DNA of 9,093 nucleotides. It comes from an uncultured Faecalibacterium sp. Its GTDB lineage: Bacteria > Bacillota > Clostridia > Oscillospirales > Ruminococcaceae. The notes under the pieces are model-generated. The model worked only from the letters and a program-made list of their open reading frames with translations, was not told the origin of the DNA and searched no databases. Shown here one piece after another: positions 1 to 6,419 of the stretch (within the stretch, counting starts at the first letter, position 1; every line of letters starts with the position of its first letter). The DNA lies in the NCBI GenBank assembly GCA_902463905.1, contig CABQHF010000073.1, positions 1-9,093 on the forward strand, read 5' to 3'. The position numbers were made by a program, and so were the translations under genes.

Positions 1-1227
1 AAGGCCATCGACCTGCTGGACGAGGCCTGCGCCTGCTGCAATCTGGCCCACCCGGTCATCTCCGAGTATCTGGGCATGCAGAAGGAGCTGGACGCCCTGA
101 AGCAGGAAGAAGCGGATATGGAGACAGCGGATGTCAACGAGCCCATCGACTACGAGCGTGTGGCCGAGCGCAAGACCCGCATCGCCAAGCTGGAAGCCGA
201 GCTGCCCGCTAGGCAGGCAGCCGCCAGCGAGATCCAGGTGACCATGGACGATGTGGCCAAGGTCATCGAACTGTGGACCGGCATCCCGGCGGTGAAGATC
301 CGGGAGACCGAGTTCGCCAAGCTGGCAGGGCTGGAAAATGAGCTGAAAAAGAAGATCATCGGCCAGGACGAGGCCGTGCATCTGGTGGCGCAGGCCATCA
401 AGCGCAGCCGCGCCGACCTGTCCGGCCGCCGCCGTCCGGCCAGCTTCATCTTTGTCGGCCCCACCGGCGTGGGCAAGACCGAGCTGGTCAAGCAGCTGGC
501 CAGCCAGCTGTTCGACGGCCCGGATCCGCTGATCCGTCTGGACATGAGCGAGTATATGGAAAAATACGCGGTGTCCCGTATGATCGGTTCGCCTCCGGGT
601 TATGTGGGCTACGAGGAGGCCGGTCAGCTCACCGAGAAGGTGCGCCGCCGCCCCTACAGCGTGGTGCTGTTCGATGAGATCGAGAAGGCCCACCCCGATG
701 TGATGAACATCCTGCTGCAGATCCTGGACGAAGGCAAGATCAACGACGCCCAGGGCCGCACGGTGGACTTTTCCAACACGGTCATCTGCATGACCTCCAA
801 CGCGGGCAGCAGCGACCAGAGCACCAGCAGCCTGGGCTTCAACAAGAGCGAAGAGCAGCGCAGCGAGGAAAAGACCCGCAAGGCGCTGGCACAGTTCCTG
901 CGGCCGGAGTTCCTGGGCCGTGTGGACGAGGTGATTACCTTCAAGCCCCTGAGCGAGGAGACCCTGCAGGGCATTGCAGCCCTGATGCTGGACGAGTACA
1001 AGCCCGGCATGGACGCCAAGGGCATCGCCTACAGCTACACCCCGGCAGCCCTCCAGGCACTGGTGAAGAAGAGCGAGGGCGGCAAGTTCGGTGCCCGCGA
1101 CCTGCGCCGCGTGATCCGCAAGGCCGTGGAGGACCCCGCCGCCGAAAAGCTCATCGACGGCACTCTGGCCTCCGGCAGCACCCTGGTGGTGGATGCCGAC
1201 GAGAACGGCGAGATCGTACTGAAATAA
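1..1227 (+). CDS. clpC: Clp/Hsp100 AAA+ unfoldase, ClpC-like, C-terminal 408 residues (5' end outside window)
   Basis: The frame is open from base 1, so the N-terminal domain and most of the first ATPase domain (D1) lie outside the window. The visible part opens with the end of D1 (KAIDLLDEA). A short middle region of about 60 residues follows, with a UVR-like helix (DYERVAERK), far shorter than the ClpB coiled coil. D2 is complete: Walker A GPTGVGKT at 457-480, Walker B VVLFDEIEK at 661-687, an arginine-finger segment (RPEFLGRVDE) and sensor 2 GARDLRR at 1090-1110. An LGF tripeptide at 832-840 matches the loop that docks ClpA, ClpC and ClpX on ClpP; ClpB lacks it. I therefore infer an ATP-driven cytoplasmic unfoldase feeding ClpP. 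ClpE or another ClpC paralogue cannot be excluded without the N terminus. Cysteines cluster just after the D1 end (ACACCN). The gene stops at a TAA and is followed by a terminator. Confidence 0.9.
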   Translation, partial: KAIDLLDEACACCNLAHPVISEYLGMQKELDALKQEEADMETADVNEPIDYERVAERKTRIAKLEAELPARQAAASEIQVTMDDVAKVIELWTGIPAVKIRETEFAKLAGLENELKKKIIGQDEAVHLVAQAIKRSRADLSGRRRPASFIFVGPTGVGKTELVKQLASQLFDGPDPLIRLDMSEYMEKYAVSRMIGSPPGYVGYEEAGQLTEKVRRRPYSVVLFDEIEKAHPDVMNILLQILDEGKINDAQGRTVDFSNTVICMTSNAGSSDQSTSSLGFNKSEEQRSEEKTRKALAQFLRPEFLGRVDEVITFKPLSEETLQGIAALMLDEYKPGMDAKGIAYSYTPAALQALVKKSEGGKFGARDLRRVIRKAVEDPAAEKLIDGTLASGSTLVVDADENGEIVLK

Positions 1228-1274
1228 AAAAGCACCCTGCCGCGGCCCGGATGGGCTGCATGACAGGATGCACG

Positions 1275-1303
1275 AAAGGCTCCCTTTGCGGGGAGCCTTT
1301 TTC
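1275..1303 (+). terminator. Intrinsic terminator after the clp gene
   Basis: Perfect 10-bp arms at 1275-1284 and 1291-1300 flank a 6-base loop. The plus strand then continues in a T-rich tract (CCTTTTTCTT). It lies 47 bases past the clp stop and 3 bases past the end of convergent recQ. On the minus strand only three T's follow the stem, so it should work mainly for clp and at best weakly for recQ. Confidence 0.85.
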
Positions 1304-2884
1304 TTATTCCCGGCTTTCCACGGCGCTCTCGATGATGCGCAGGAAGGTGGTGCCGTAGCGGGCGGCTTTCTTTTCGCCCACGCCGCTGATGTTCAGCAGC
1401 TCGTCCAGGCCGAGGGGCTTTTTCTCTACCATCTCCCGCAGAGTGGCGTCGCTGAACACCATAAAGGCGGGCACGTTCTGCTTGCCGGCCAGCCGTTTGC
1501 GCTGGGCGTACAGGGCGTTCAGCAGCTTTTCGTCGGCCTCGCTGAGCGGGGCGGCTCCGGCGGTGGACCTGGTGCGGCGGGGCTTTTCCAGCCGACGGGC
1601 GTTGTCGGCGGCCCGGCGGTGGGAGTCCTCCAGCTGCTGCTGGGCGGCCTGCTCTGCCGCCAGACAACAGGAGCAGTTGCCGCATTTTTTCGACGCGGCC
1701 TCGCCAAAGTATTCCAGCAAAAAGCCCCGCAGGCACTTCGGGGTGGTGGAATAGAAGGTCATGTACTTGAGCCGCTCTTCCGCCTTGCAGGCGGCTTCGG
1801 CCTTGACATCGGCAGGCAGGCCGTTGTCGGCTTCCAGCTCTTTATCAATGAAAAAGCGGATGGTGCGCACATCGGTGCCGGAGTACAGCAGGGTGCAGCG
1901 GGCAGGCTGCCCGTCCCGGCCTGCCCGGCCTGCCTCCTGATAATAACTCTCCAGATCCTTGGGCATATTATAGTGGATGACGAACCGCACATTGGGCTTG
2001 TCGATGCCCATGCCAAAGGCGTTGGTGGCCACCATCACCTGTACCCGGTCGTAGAGGAAATCGTCCTGATTCCTGCGGCGGGTCTCGGGATCCAGTTTGG
2101 CATGATAGGCTGCCGCCCGGATGCCCCGGCTCTGCAGCAGGCGGGCGGTCTCGTCCACCTGCCTGGTGGTGCTGCAGTAGACGATACCGGCGTTGCTGCC
2201 CTCCTGCAGTACCAGTTCCAGCAGGCGGCGGGGCTTTTCGCTGGGCAGGGCGCGCTGGGTGGCAAAATAGAGATTGGGCCGGTCGAAGCTGGTGGTCACC
2301 TCGTAGGGGGTTTGCAGGGCAAGGTGGGTGCGGATATCATCCCGCACATGGGCAGTGGCAGTGGCCGTGAAGGCACCCACCACCGGCCGGGTGGGCAGGC
2401 TGTCCACGAAGGCCTGGATGCGCAGGTAGCTGGGGCGGAAGTCCTGCCCCCACTGGCTGATGCAGTGGGCCTCGTCCACCGTGACCATGCTGATCTGCTG
2501 CTCCTGCACAAAGCGCTGGAAACCTGGCATTTCCAGCCGCTCCGGGGCCACATAGATGATCTTATACCAGCCCTCGCGGGCGCGGTGCAGCATCAGGGCC
2601 TTCTGGTTGTCGGTGAGACTGTTGTTCAGAAAAGCCGCTGCCACACCGGCCTGCACAAGGGCGCCCACCTGATCCTTCATCAGGCTCACCAGCGGCGACA
2701 CCACCAGCGTGATGCCCGGCAGCAGCAGGGCGGGCACCTGATAGCAGATGGATTTGCCGGCACCGGTGGGCATCACGGCCAGCACGTCCTGCCCGGCCAG
2801 CAGGCGCTGGACGATCTGCTCCTGCCCAGGGCGGAAGCTGTCGTAGCCAAAAACTTTTTTCAGGATACTGTGCGGGGTTTCCAT
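1304..2884 (-). CDS. recQ: RecQ-family ATP-dependent DNA helicase lacking the winged-helix domain, 526 aa
   Basis: This is a 3'-5' superfamily 2 DNA helicase for recombination and replication repair. All helicase motifs are visible: motif 0 FGYDSFRPGQE (12-22), Walker A MPTGAGKS (38-45), DEAH (137-140) with the aromatic-rich loop ISQWGQDFRPSY (142-153), GAFTATAT (170-177), and motifs V/VI ATNAFGMGID and QEAGRAGRDG (316-325). Zinc cysteines C384, C401, C404 and C407 keep the E. coli RecQ spacing of 17, 3 and 3. From 408 to about 446 there is only an Ala/Gln/Arg-rich linker where E. coli has a winged helix of roughly 100 residues. An HRDC domain follows (about 447-520, NVPAFMVFSDATL). I chose the ATG at 2884 because it has GGAGG five bases upstream and fits the family N terminus. 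A longer start at 2974 would lie upstream of the candidate promoter. The gene is monocistronic, divergent from the glycosyltransferase and convergent with clp. Confidence 0.95.
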   Translation of the reverse strand: METPHSILKKVFGYDSFRPGQEQIVQRLLAGQDVLAVMPTGAGKSICYQVPALLLPGITLVVSPLVSLMKDQVGALVQAGVAAAFLNNSLTDNQKALMLHRAREGWYKIIYVAPERLEMPGFQRFVQEQQISMVTVDEAHCISQWGQDFRPSYLRIQAFVDSLPTRPVVGAFTATATAHVRDDIRTHLALQTPYEVTTSFDRPNLYFATQRALPSEKPRRLLELVLQEGSNAGIVYCSTTRQVDETARLLQSRGIRAAAYHAKLDPETRRRNQDDFLYDRVQVMVATNAFGMGIDKPNVRFVIHYNMPKDLESYYQEAGRAGRDGQPARCTLLYSGTDVRTIRFFIDKELEADNGLPADVKAEAACKAEERLKYMTFYSTTPKCLRGFLLEYFGEAASKKCGNCSCCLAAEQAAQQQLEDSHRRAADNARRLEKPRRTRSTAGAAPLSEADEKLLNALYAQRKRLAGKQNVPAFMVFSDATLREMVEKKPLGLDELLNISGVGEKKAARYGTTFLRIIESAVESRE

Positions 2885-2944
2885 GGGTTCCTCCGTTATA
2901 ATAAGTGAACGCGCAAAGGTGCGCGGGGTGTTCAAAACTGTACC

Positions 2945-2973
2945 AGTATACCACAAAACCCGACCCCTGCGCA
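2945..2973 (-). promoter_or_regulatory. Candidate recQ promoter (extended -10)
   Basis: Read on the minus strand, TATACT (2945-2950) is preceded by TGG (2951-2953), giving an extended -10. The -35 hexamer 17 bases upstream (TGCGCA, 2968-2973) is poor. This predicts a 5' leader of about 55 bases before the recQ ATG. An 8-bp direct repeat AAAAACGT lies just upstream, at 2977-2984 and 2995-3002. Confidence 0.5.
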
Positions 2974-3053
2974 CAGAAAAACGTCACATTGCGTAAAAAC
3001 GTGCGGAAAATCAATGATATTCCGGGCCGGGCATAGCTTTTCAGGATTGAAAA

Positions 3054-3062
3054 TGCTATAAT
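3054..3062 (+). promoter_or_regulatory. Extended -10 promoter of the glycosyltransferase gene
   Basis: TGC followed by a consensus TATAAT at 3057-3062 forms a full extended -10. No good -35 is present (TAGCTT at 3034-3039). Transcription would start near 3069, leaving a leader of about 65 bases. Confidence 0.65.
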
Positions 3063-3133
3063 AAGAGCACATATTTCCATCCCGCGGCCAAGCGCGCCGA
3101 TTGCAAAACGATTTTTTAAAGGAGCATTTTGAT

Positions 3134-4162
3134 ATGCAGCAGAAACTCATTACCTTTGCCGTGCCGTGCTACAACTCGGCGGCTTATATGCGCCACTGCA
3201 TCGAGACGCTGCTCTCTGCCGGAGAGCGGGCGGAGATCATTCTGGTGGATGACGGCTCGGTCAAGGACGAGACGCCCGCCATCTGCGACGAGTACGCCGC
3301 AAAGTATCCCACCATCGTCAAGGCCATCCATCAGGAGAACGGCGGCCACGGCGAGGGCGTGAACCAGGGCATCCGCAATGCCACCGGCCTGTATTACAAG
3401 GTGGTGGACAGTGATGACTGGCTGGATGTGGACAGCCTGAAAAAGGTGCTGGATAAGCTCACCGTTCTGGTGGAGCGCCACACCGCCCCGGATCTGATGA
3501 TCTGCAACTATGTGTACGAGCATGTGGAGGACGGCACCAGCCATACCGTGCGCTACACCAACGTGTTCCCCCAGAACCGGCTGTTCAGCTGGATGCACGT
3601 GGGCCATTTCCGCCCGGACCAGAACCTGCTGATGCACTCGGTGATGTACCGCACCGAGGTGCTGCGCCAGTGCGGCATGGTGCTGCCCAAGCACACCTTC
3701 TATGTGGATAACATCTTTGTGTACCAGCCGCTGCCCTACGTCAAGAGCATGTATTATATGGATCTGGACCTGTACCGCTACTTCATCGGCCGTGCGGACC
3801 AGAGCGTCAACGAGAGCGTCATGGTCAAACGGGTGGACCAGCAGCTGCGGGTCACCAGGCACATGATCGACTGCCAGGACCTGGATGCCCTGCAGCATGA
3901 AAAGCGGCTCCGGGCCTATATGCTCCACTATCTGTCCATGATGATGACCGTCAGCGACATCTTCCTGCTGCTGGATGGCACCCCGGAGGCCTACACCAAA
4001 AAGAAGGAACTGTGGCAGTACCTGAAGGACCATGTGAGCCCCAAGGTGTACCGCTCGGTGGTGCTGAGCCTGGGCGGTGTCAGCAACGTGAATGTCCCCG
4101 GCGGCGACAAGGTGGTGCTGGGCTGCTATCGCCTGGCCAAGAAGCTGTTCAAATTCAACTAA
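3134..4162 (+). CDS. Glycosyltransferase family 2 (GT-A fold), 342 aa
   Basis: The N-terminal half is a classic GT2 nucleotide-sugar transferase: VPCYNSAAY (10-18), the nucleotide-binding VDDGS (38-42), ENGGHGEGVNQGI (68-80) where many relatives have NGGxSxARN, and the metal-binding DSDDWLD (92-98). These residues are seen directly; inverting transfer of a sugar from a nucleotide donor onto a surface glycan or lipid-linked acceptor is family knowledge. The C-terminal 240 residues show no clear membrane helix, so the protein is probably cytoplasmic or peripherally attached. Donor and acceptor cannot be read from the sequence. I chose the ATG at 3134 over 3101 because AAAGGAG (3118-3124) lies nine bases upstream and the GT2 fold begins at once. 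It stands alone between its own promoter and terminator, with no other glycan gene nearby. Confidence 0.93.
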   Translation: MQQKLITFAVPCYNSAAYMRHCIETLLSAGERAEIILVDDGSVKDETPAICDEYAAKYPTIVKAIHQENGGHGEGVNQGIRNATGLYYKVVDSDDWLDVDSLKKVLDKLTVLVERHTAPDLMICNYVYEHVEDGTSHTVRYTNVFPQNRLFSWMHVGHFRPDQNLLMHSVMYRTEVLRQCGMVLPKHTFYVDNIFVYQPLPYVKSMYYMDLDLYRYFIGRADQSVNESVMVKRVDQQLRVTRHMIDCQDLDALQHEKRLRAYMLHYLSMMMTVSDIFLLLDGTPEAYTKKKELWQYLKDHVSPKVYRSVVLSLGGVSNVNVPGGDKVVLGCYRLAKKLFKFN

Positions 4163-4185
4163 GGATAGGCACTGCGGTGTCTCTT

Positions 4186-4213
4186 GCTCCCCCGATGTCG
4201 GGGGAGCTTTTTT
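4186..4213 (+). terminator. Intrinsic terminator after the glycosyltransferase
   Basis: GCTCCCCC (4186-4193) pairs with GGGGGAGC (4200-4207) around a GATGTC loop, followed by six T's (4208-4213). It lies 23 bases past the stop codon, on the plus strand. Confidence 0.9.
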
Positions 4214-4252
4214 GCTGTTCGCCTTGATTTTTTATAAAAGTGCGGTGAATGG

Positions 4253-4281
4253 TTGCTTTTTCTTTTGGCGGAGAGTATACT
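4253..4281 (+). promoter_or_regulatory. Candidate promoter of the antiporter gene
   Basis: TTGCTT (4253-4258) and TATACT (4276-4281) are spaced by 17 bases, a fair sigma-A promoter. A second -10-like TATAGT lies at 4284-4289. Either predicts a leader of about 130 bases before the antiporter start, unusually long for this window. Confidence 0.6.
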
Positions 4282-4289
4282 GATATAGT

Positions 4290-4418
4290 ATGCGTTTTTT
4301 GCCGTGCAGGTTTCCCCTGGGCGCATTCCCTTTCCTGCACGGCCCTGGAATGGAAGGTTTATAAAATAAGGAGGAAATGGGGCAGACTGCGGAACCGCTC
4401 TGCCCCAGGAGAACACAC
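4290..4418 (+). promoter_or_regulatory. Structured 5' leader of the antiporter, possible regulatory RNA
   Basis: Perfect 10-bp arms at 4301-4310 and 4334-4343 enclose a 23-base loop. Loop bases CATTCC (4324-4329) are complementary to GGAATG (4347-4352) outside the stem, which would make an H-type pseudoknot. A second hairpin has perfect 8-bp arms at 4379-4386 and 4399-4406. Loop CCTGGG (4316-4321) is also complementary to CCCAGG (4404-4409), which covers part of the proximal ribosome binding site. These pairings are seen in the sequence. That the RNA senses a ligand such as an ion is inference. I could not match it to a riboswitch class from memory. Confidence 0.4.
4368..4418 (+). promoter_or_regulatory. 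Two ribosome binding sites separated by a hairpin
   Basis: AAGGAGG at 4368-4374 is a perfect Shine-Dalgarno sequence, but the in-frame ATG at 4377 is only two bases away. A second site, AGGAG at 4407-4411, sits seven bases before the ATG at 4419. The second pair has normal spacing and leads into the first membrane helix, so I use 4419. The 8-bp hairpin lies exactly between the two sites. Confidence 0.6.
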
Positions 4419-5717
4419 ATGGAACAAATGTTGATCTGCCTGTCCATCGCTTTGATCGCAGGCCTGCTCATGTCCCGTCTGGCAAAGGCGGTAAATCTTC
4501 CGGCAGTCACGTCCTATCTGGTGGCCGGGCTGCTGCTGGGCCCCTTTGTGCTGGGGCGGCTGGGCCTCAGCGGCCTGGGCATCGGCTTTGGCTCCCTGGA
4601 GCAGGTGGAGGGCTACGGCGTAGTCACCCAGGTGGCACTGGGCTTTATCGCCTTTGTCATCGGCAACGAGTTCCGGCTCAGCTCCCTGCGGAGCATGGGC
4701 CAGCAGGCCATTACCGTGGGCATTGCCCAGGCCGTGATCACCACCGCCCTGGTGGACGTGGCCCTGGTGGGGGTGCATCTGCTGTTCCCCCAGGTGCTGT
4801 CCCTGGCGTCCGCTATTACCCTGGGTTCCATTGCCGCAGCCACGGCCCCGGCTGCCACCCTGATGGTGGTAAAGCAGTATAAGGCCAAGGGCCCCCTGAC
4901 CCACCTGCTGCTGATGGTGGTCGCCATTGACGACGCTGTGGGCCTGGTGCTGTTCTCGGCCTCCTACGGGGTGGCCAATGCCCTGGAGCAGGGCCACATG
5001 GACCTGCTCAGCGTGGTGGTGGAGCCTCTCATGGAGATCCTGCTGTCCCTGCTGCTGGGTGCCGTTGCCGGTTACCTGCTGAACCTGCTGGAGGTCTACT
5101 TCCACTCCCGGTCCAAGCGCATGAGCCTGTCGGTGGCCTTTGTGCTGCTGACGGTGGGTGTTTCCATGCTGGAGGTTGAGGTAGGCGGCGTGCGCTGCGG
5201 CTTCTCCCTGCTGCTGGTGTGCATGATGACCGGCACCGTGTTCTGCAACGTCTGCCCCACCTCGGAGGAGCTGATGGACCGTCTGGACCGGTGGGTGTCC
5301 CCCATCAACATCCTGTTCTTTGTGCTGTCCGGCGCAGAGCTGGACCTGACCATCCTGTCCAACCCTCTGGTGCTGCTGGTGGGCGTGGTGTACATCGCCA
5401 GCCGCTCCCTGGGCAAGATCAGCGGTGCCTATGCCAGCTGCCGTGCCACCAAGTGCAGCCCCAGCATCCAGAAATACCTGGGCATCACCCTGCTGCCCCA
5501 GGCCGGTGTAGCCCTGGGCATGGCCGCAGAGGCTGCCCAGCTTTCCGACGGACACATGGTCCGGAACGTGGTGCTGTTCTCGGTGCTGGTGTATGAGCTG
5601 GTAGGCCCGACCCTGACCCGGATGGCTCTGACGGCTGCCGGCGAGATCCGCCCGGAGGGCCGCACCAACGCCCGTGTGGAGAACAAGCCCAAGGAACCCG
5701 TATCTGTCCAGGGCTGA
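4419..5717 (+). CDS. CPA2-family cation/proton antiporter (Na_H_Exchanger domain only), 432 aa
   Basis: A polytopic inner-membrane protein, probably 12-13 helices, exchanging Na+ or K+ for protons. Family signatures are visible: LPAVTSYLVAGLLLGP (27-42), IGNEFRLSSL (81-90), AAATAPAAT (139-147) for the unwound helix, and the ion-binding aspartate pair AIDDAVGL (169-176). The paired aspartates resemble NapA/NhaA-like electrogenic exchangers rather than single-acid electroneutral ones; that mechanism is inferred. The protein ends in a hydrophilic tail of about 30 residues with no TrkA-N/RCK nucleotide-binding domain, unlike KefB and KefC, so gating by NAD or glutathione adducts is unlikely. The substrate ion is not determinable here. 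The gene is monocistronic with its own promoter, a structured leader and a strong terminator. The start at 4419 is argued under the ribosome-binding-site entry; the alternative at 4377 would add 14 hydrophilic residues. Confidence 0.92.
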   Translation: MEQMLICLSIALIAGLLMSRLAKAVNLPAVTSYLVAGLLLGPFVLGRLGLSGLGIGFGSLEQVEGYGVVTQVALGFIAFVIGNEFRLSSLRSMGQQAITVGIAQAVITTALVDVALVGVHLLFPQVLSLASAITLGSIAAATAPAATLMVVKQYKAKGPLTHLLLMVVAIDDAVGLVLFSASYGVANALEQGHMDLLSVVVEPLMEILLSLLLGAVAGYLLNLLEVYFHSRSKRMSLSVAFVLLTVGVSMLEVEVGGVRCGFSLLLVCMMTGTVFCNVCPTSEELMDRLDRWVSPINILFFVLSGAELDLTILSNPLVLLVGVVYIASRSLGKISGAYASCRATKCSPSIQKYLGITLLPQAGVALGMAAEAAQLSDGHMVRNVVLFSVLVYELVGPTLTRMALTAAGEIRPEGRTNARVENKPKEPVSVQG

Positions 5718-5730
5718 ATCTGAACCACAA

Positions 5731-5790
5731 AACGCCCCGGTTTTCCACCAGGCTCTGCCTGCGCTGTGGAAAACCGGGGCGTTCTTCTTT
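5731..5790. terminator. Bidirectional terminator between the antiporter and nrdG
   Basis: Perfect 18-bp arms at 5731-5748 and 5766-5783 enclose a 17-base loop. The plus strand continues into a T-rich tract (TTCTTCTTTTTT); the minus strand reads TTTTGTGG after the stem. It fills the gap between the antiporter stop (5717) and the nrdG stop (5792), so it should end both transcripts. Confidence 0.9.
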
Positions 5791-5791
5791 T

Positions 5792-6352
5792 TTAGTTCCG
5801 GTCCATGGTGTGGGTCGCGAATACTTTTTCGTCCTCCCACCACACCGGCTGCCCGGCGGCCAGCGTCCGGGGCACATCCAGCAGCCGCTGGTTGCTGCTG
5901 CCGCGGAAGCGCAGGGAGATGTCGTGCTTTGCCTGCACGAATTCACCGTCCACCAGCACATCCAGCAGCTGCAGCAGCTCATCGGTCACCTCGCACCGGG
6001 CGGCGCAGGGCTCTTTGCCGGTGAGCTGCTCCCAAGTGTAGCCGGAGTAGCACCAGACCGTTTTGTTGGGGTACAGGGCCTTGAAGTTGCGCACAAAGGG
6101 CAGCAACTCCCGCTGGTTTTCCGGCTCAAAGGGTTCGCCGCCCAGCAGGGACAGCCCGGCAATGTAGTCCGGCTGGCAGGAGGCGAACACCTGATTGCGG
6201 GTGGCCTTGTCGAAGGGCTGGCCGTAGGCAAAATCCCAGGCCACGGAGTTGAAGCAGCCGGGGCAGCGGTGGCGGCAGCCGGAAACAAATACGCTGGTGC
6301 GCACGCCGGGCCCGTTGGCAATGTCGTAATACTTGATGGTTGCGTAGTTCAT
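5792..6352 (-). CDS. nrdG: Anaerobic ribonucleotide reductase activating protein NrdG (radical SAM), 186 aa
   Basis: NrdG reductively cleaves S-adenosylmethionine at a 4Fe-4S cluster to install the glycyl radical on NrdD. The N terminus MNYATIKYYDIANGPGVR is typical of the family. The cluster ligands are C26, C30 and C33 in CRHRCPGC (CxxxCxxC). GGEP at 71-74 is the SAM-binding motif, and RGSSNQR near the C terminus is shared with clostridial NrdG proteins. At 186 residues it is somewhat longer than E. coli NrdG (154). I chose the ATG at 6352, which has GGAG seven bases upstream. The open frame continues upstream to 6508, but that part lies in the intergenic hairpins and the nrdD 3' end and reads as unrelated low-complexity peptide. 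It lies 67 bases downstream of nrdD, in the standard nrdDG order, with a terminator-like element between them. Confidence 0.97.
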   Translation of the reverse strand: MNYATIKYYDIANGPGVRTSVFVSGCRHRCPGCFNSVAWDFAYGQPFDKATRNQVFASCQPDYIAGLSLLGGEPFEPENQRELLPFVRNFKALYPNKTVWCYSGYTWEQLTGKEPCAARCEVTDELLQLLDVLVDGEFVQAKHDISLRFRGSSNQRLLDVPRTLAAGQPVWWEDEKVFATHTMDRN

Positions 6353-6360
6353 AGTGATAC

Positions 6361-6392
6361 TCCAATAAAAAGCTCCCCCTCTCGGGGGAGCT
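6361..6392 (-). terminator. Terminator-like hairpin between nrdD and nrdG
   Basis: On the minus strand, perfect 9-bp arms AGCTCCCCC and GGGGGAGCT (6371-6392) close on a GAGA loop, of GNRA type, and run into TTTTATT. This has every mark of an intrinsic terminator, placed before the nrdG ribosome binding site (6360-6363). It should lower nrdG mRNA relative to nrdD, or be conditional (see findings). Confidence 0.7.
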
Positions 6393-6419
6393 GGCAATGC
6401 GAAGCATTGACTGAGAGGG
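6371..6419. repeat. Compound palindromic intergenic element (candidate dispersed repeat)
   Basis: Three inverted-repeat pairs lie in 49 bases: 9-bp arms 6371-6379/6384-6392, 6-bp arms 6395-6400/6404-6409, and a 7-bp pair 6377-6383/6413-6419 that competes with the first. The element begins at the base after the nrdD stop (minus-strand sense). I recall similar compact GC-rich palindromes scattered between genes in Faecalibacterium-like genomes, but only one copy is in this window, so repeat status is unproven. Confidence 0.45.

Noticed and set aside
1..1227. Calling the first gene ClpB.
   Set aside because: The middle region is far too short for the ClpB coiled coil, and the LGF ClpP-docking tripeptide is present.
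1268..2908. A 546-residue plus-strand frame antisense to recQ.
   Set aside because: Starts inside the clp terminator, has repetitive Gly/His/Gln-rich translation and no recognisable motif; it is the complement of recQ codons.
2885..2974. A 30-residue N-terminal extension of RecQ starting at 2974.
   Set aside because: It would begin upstream of the likely transcription start, has no ribosome binding site and precedes the conserved family N terminus, whereas 2884 has GGAGG at the right distance.
3116..4033. A 305-residue minus-strand frame antisense to the glycosyltransferase.
   Set aside because: His/Val/Gln-rich shadow with no motif, entirely inside a well-supported GT2 gene.
4359..5843. 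A 494-residue minus-strand frame antisense to the antiporter.
   Set aside because: Extremely His/Gln/Gly-rich, runs through the bidirectional terminator and lacks a ribosome binding site; it is an artefact of the antiporter's Leu/Val-rich codons.
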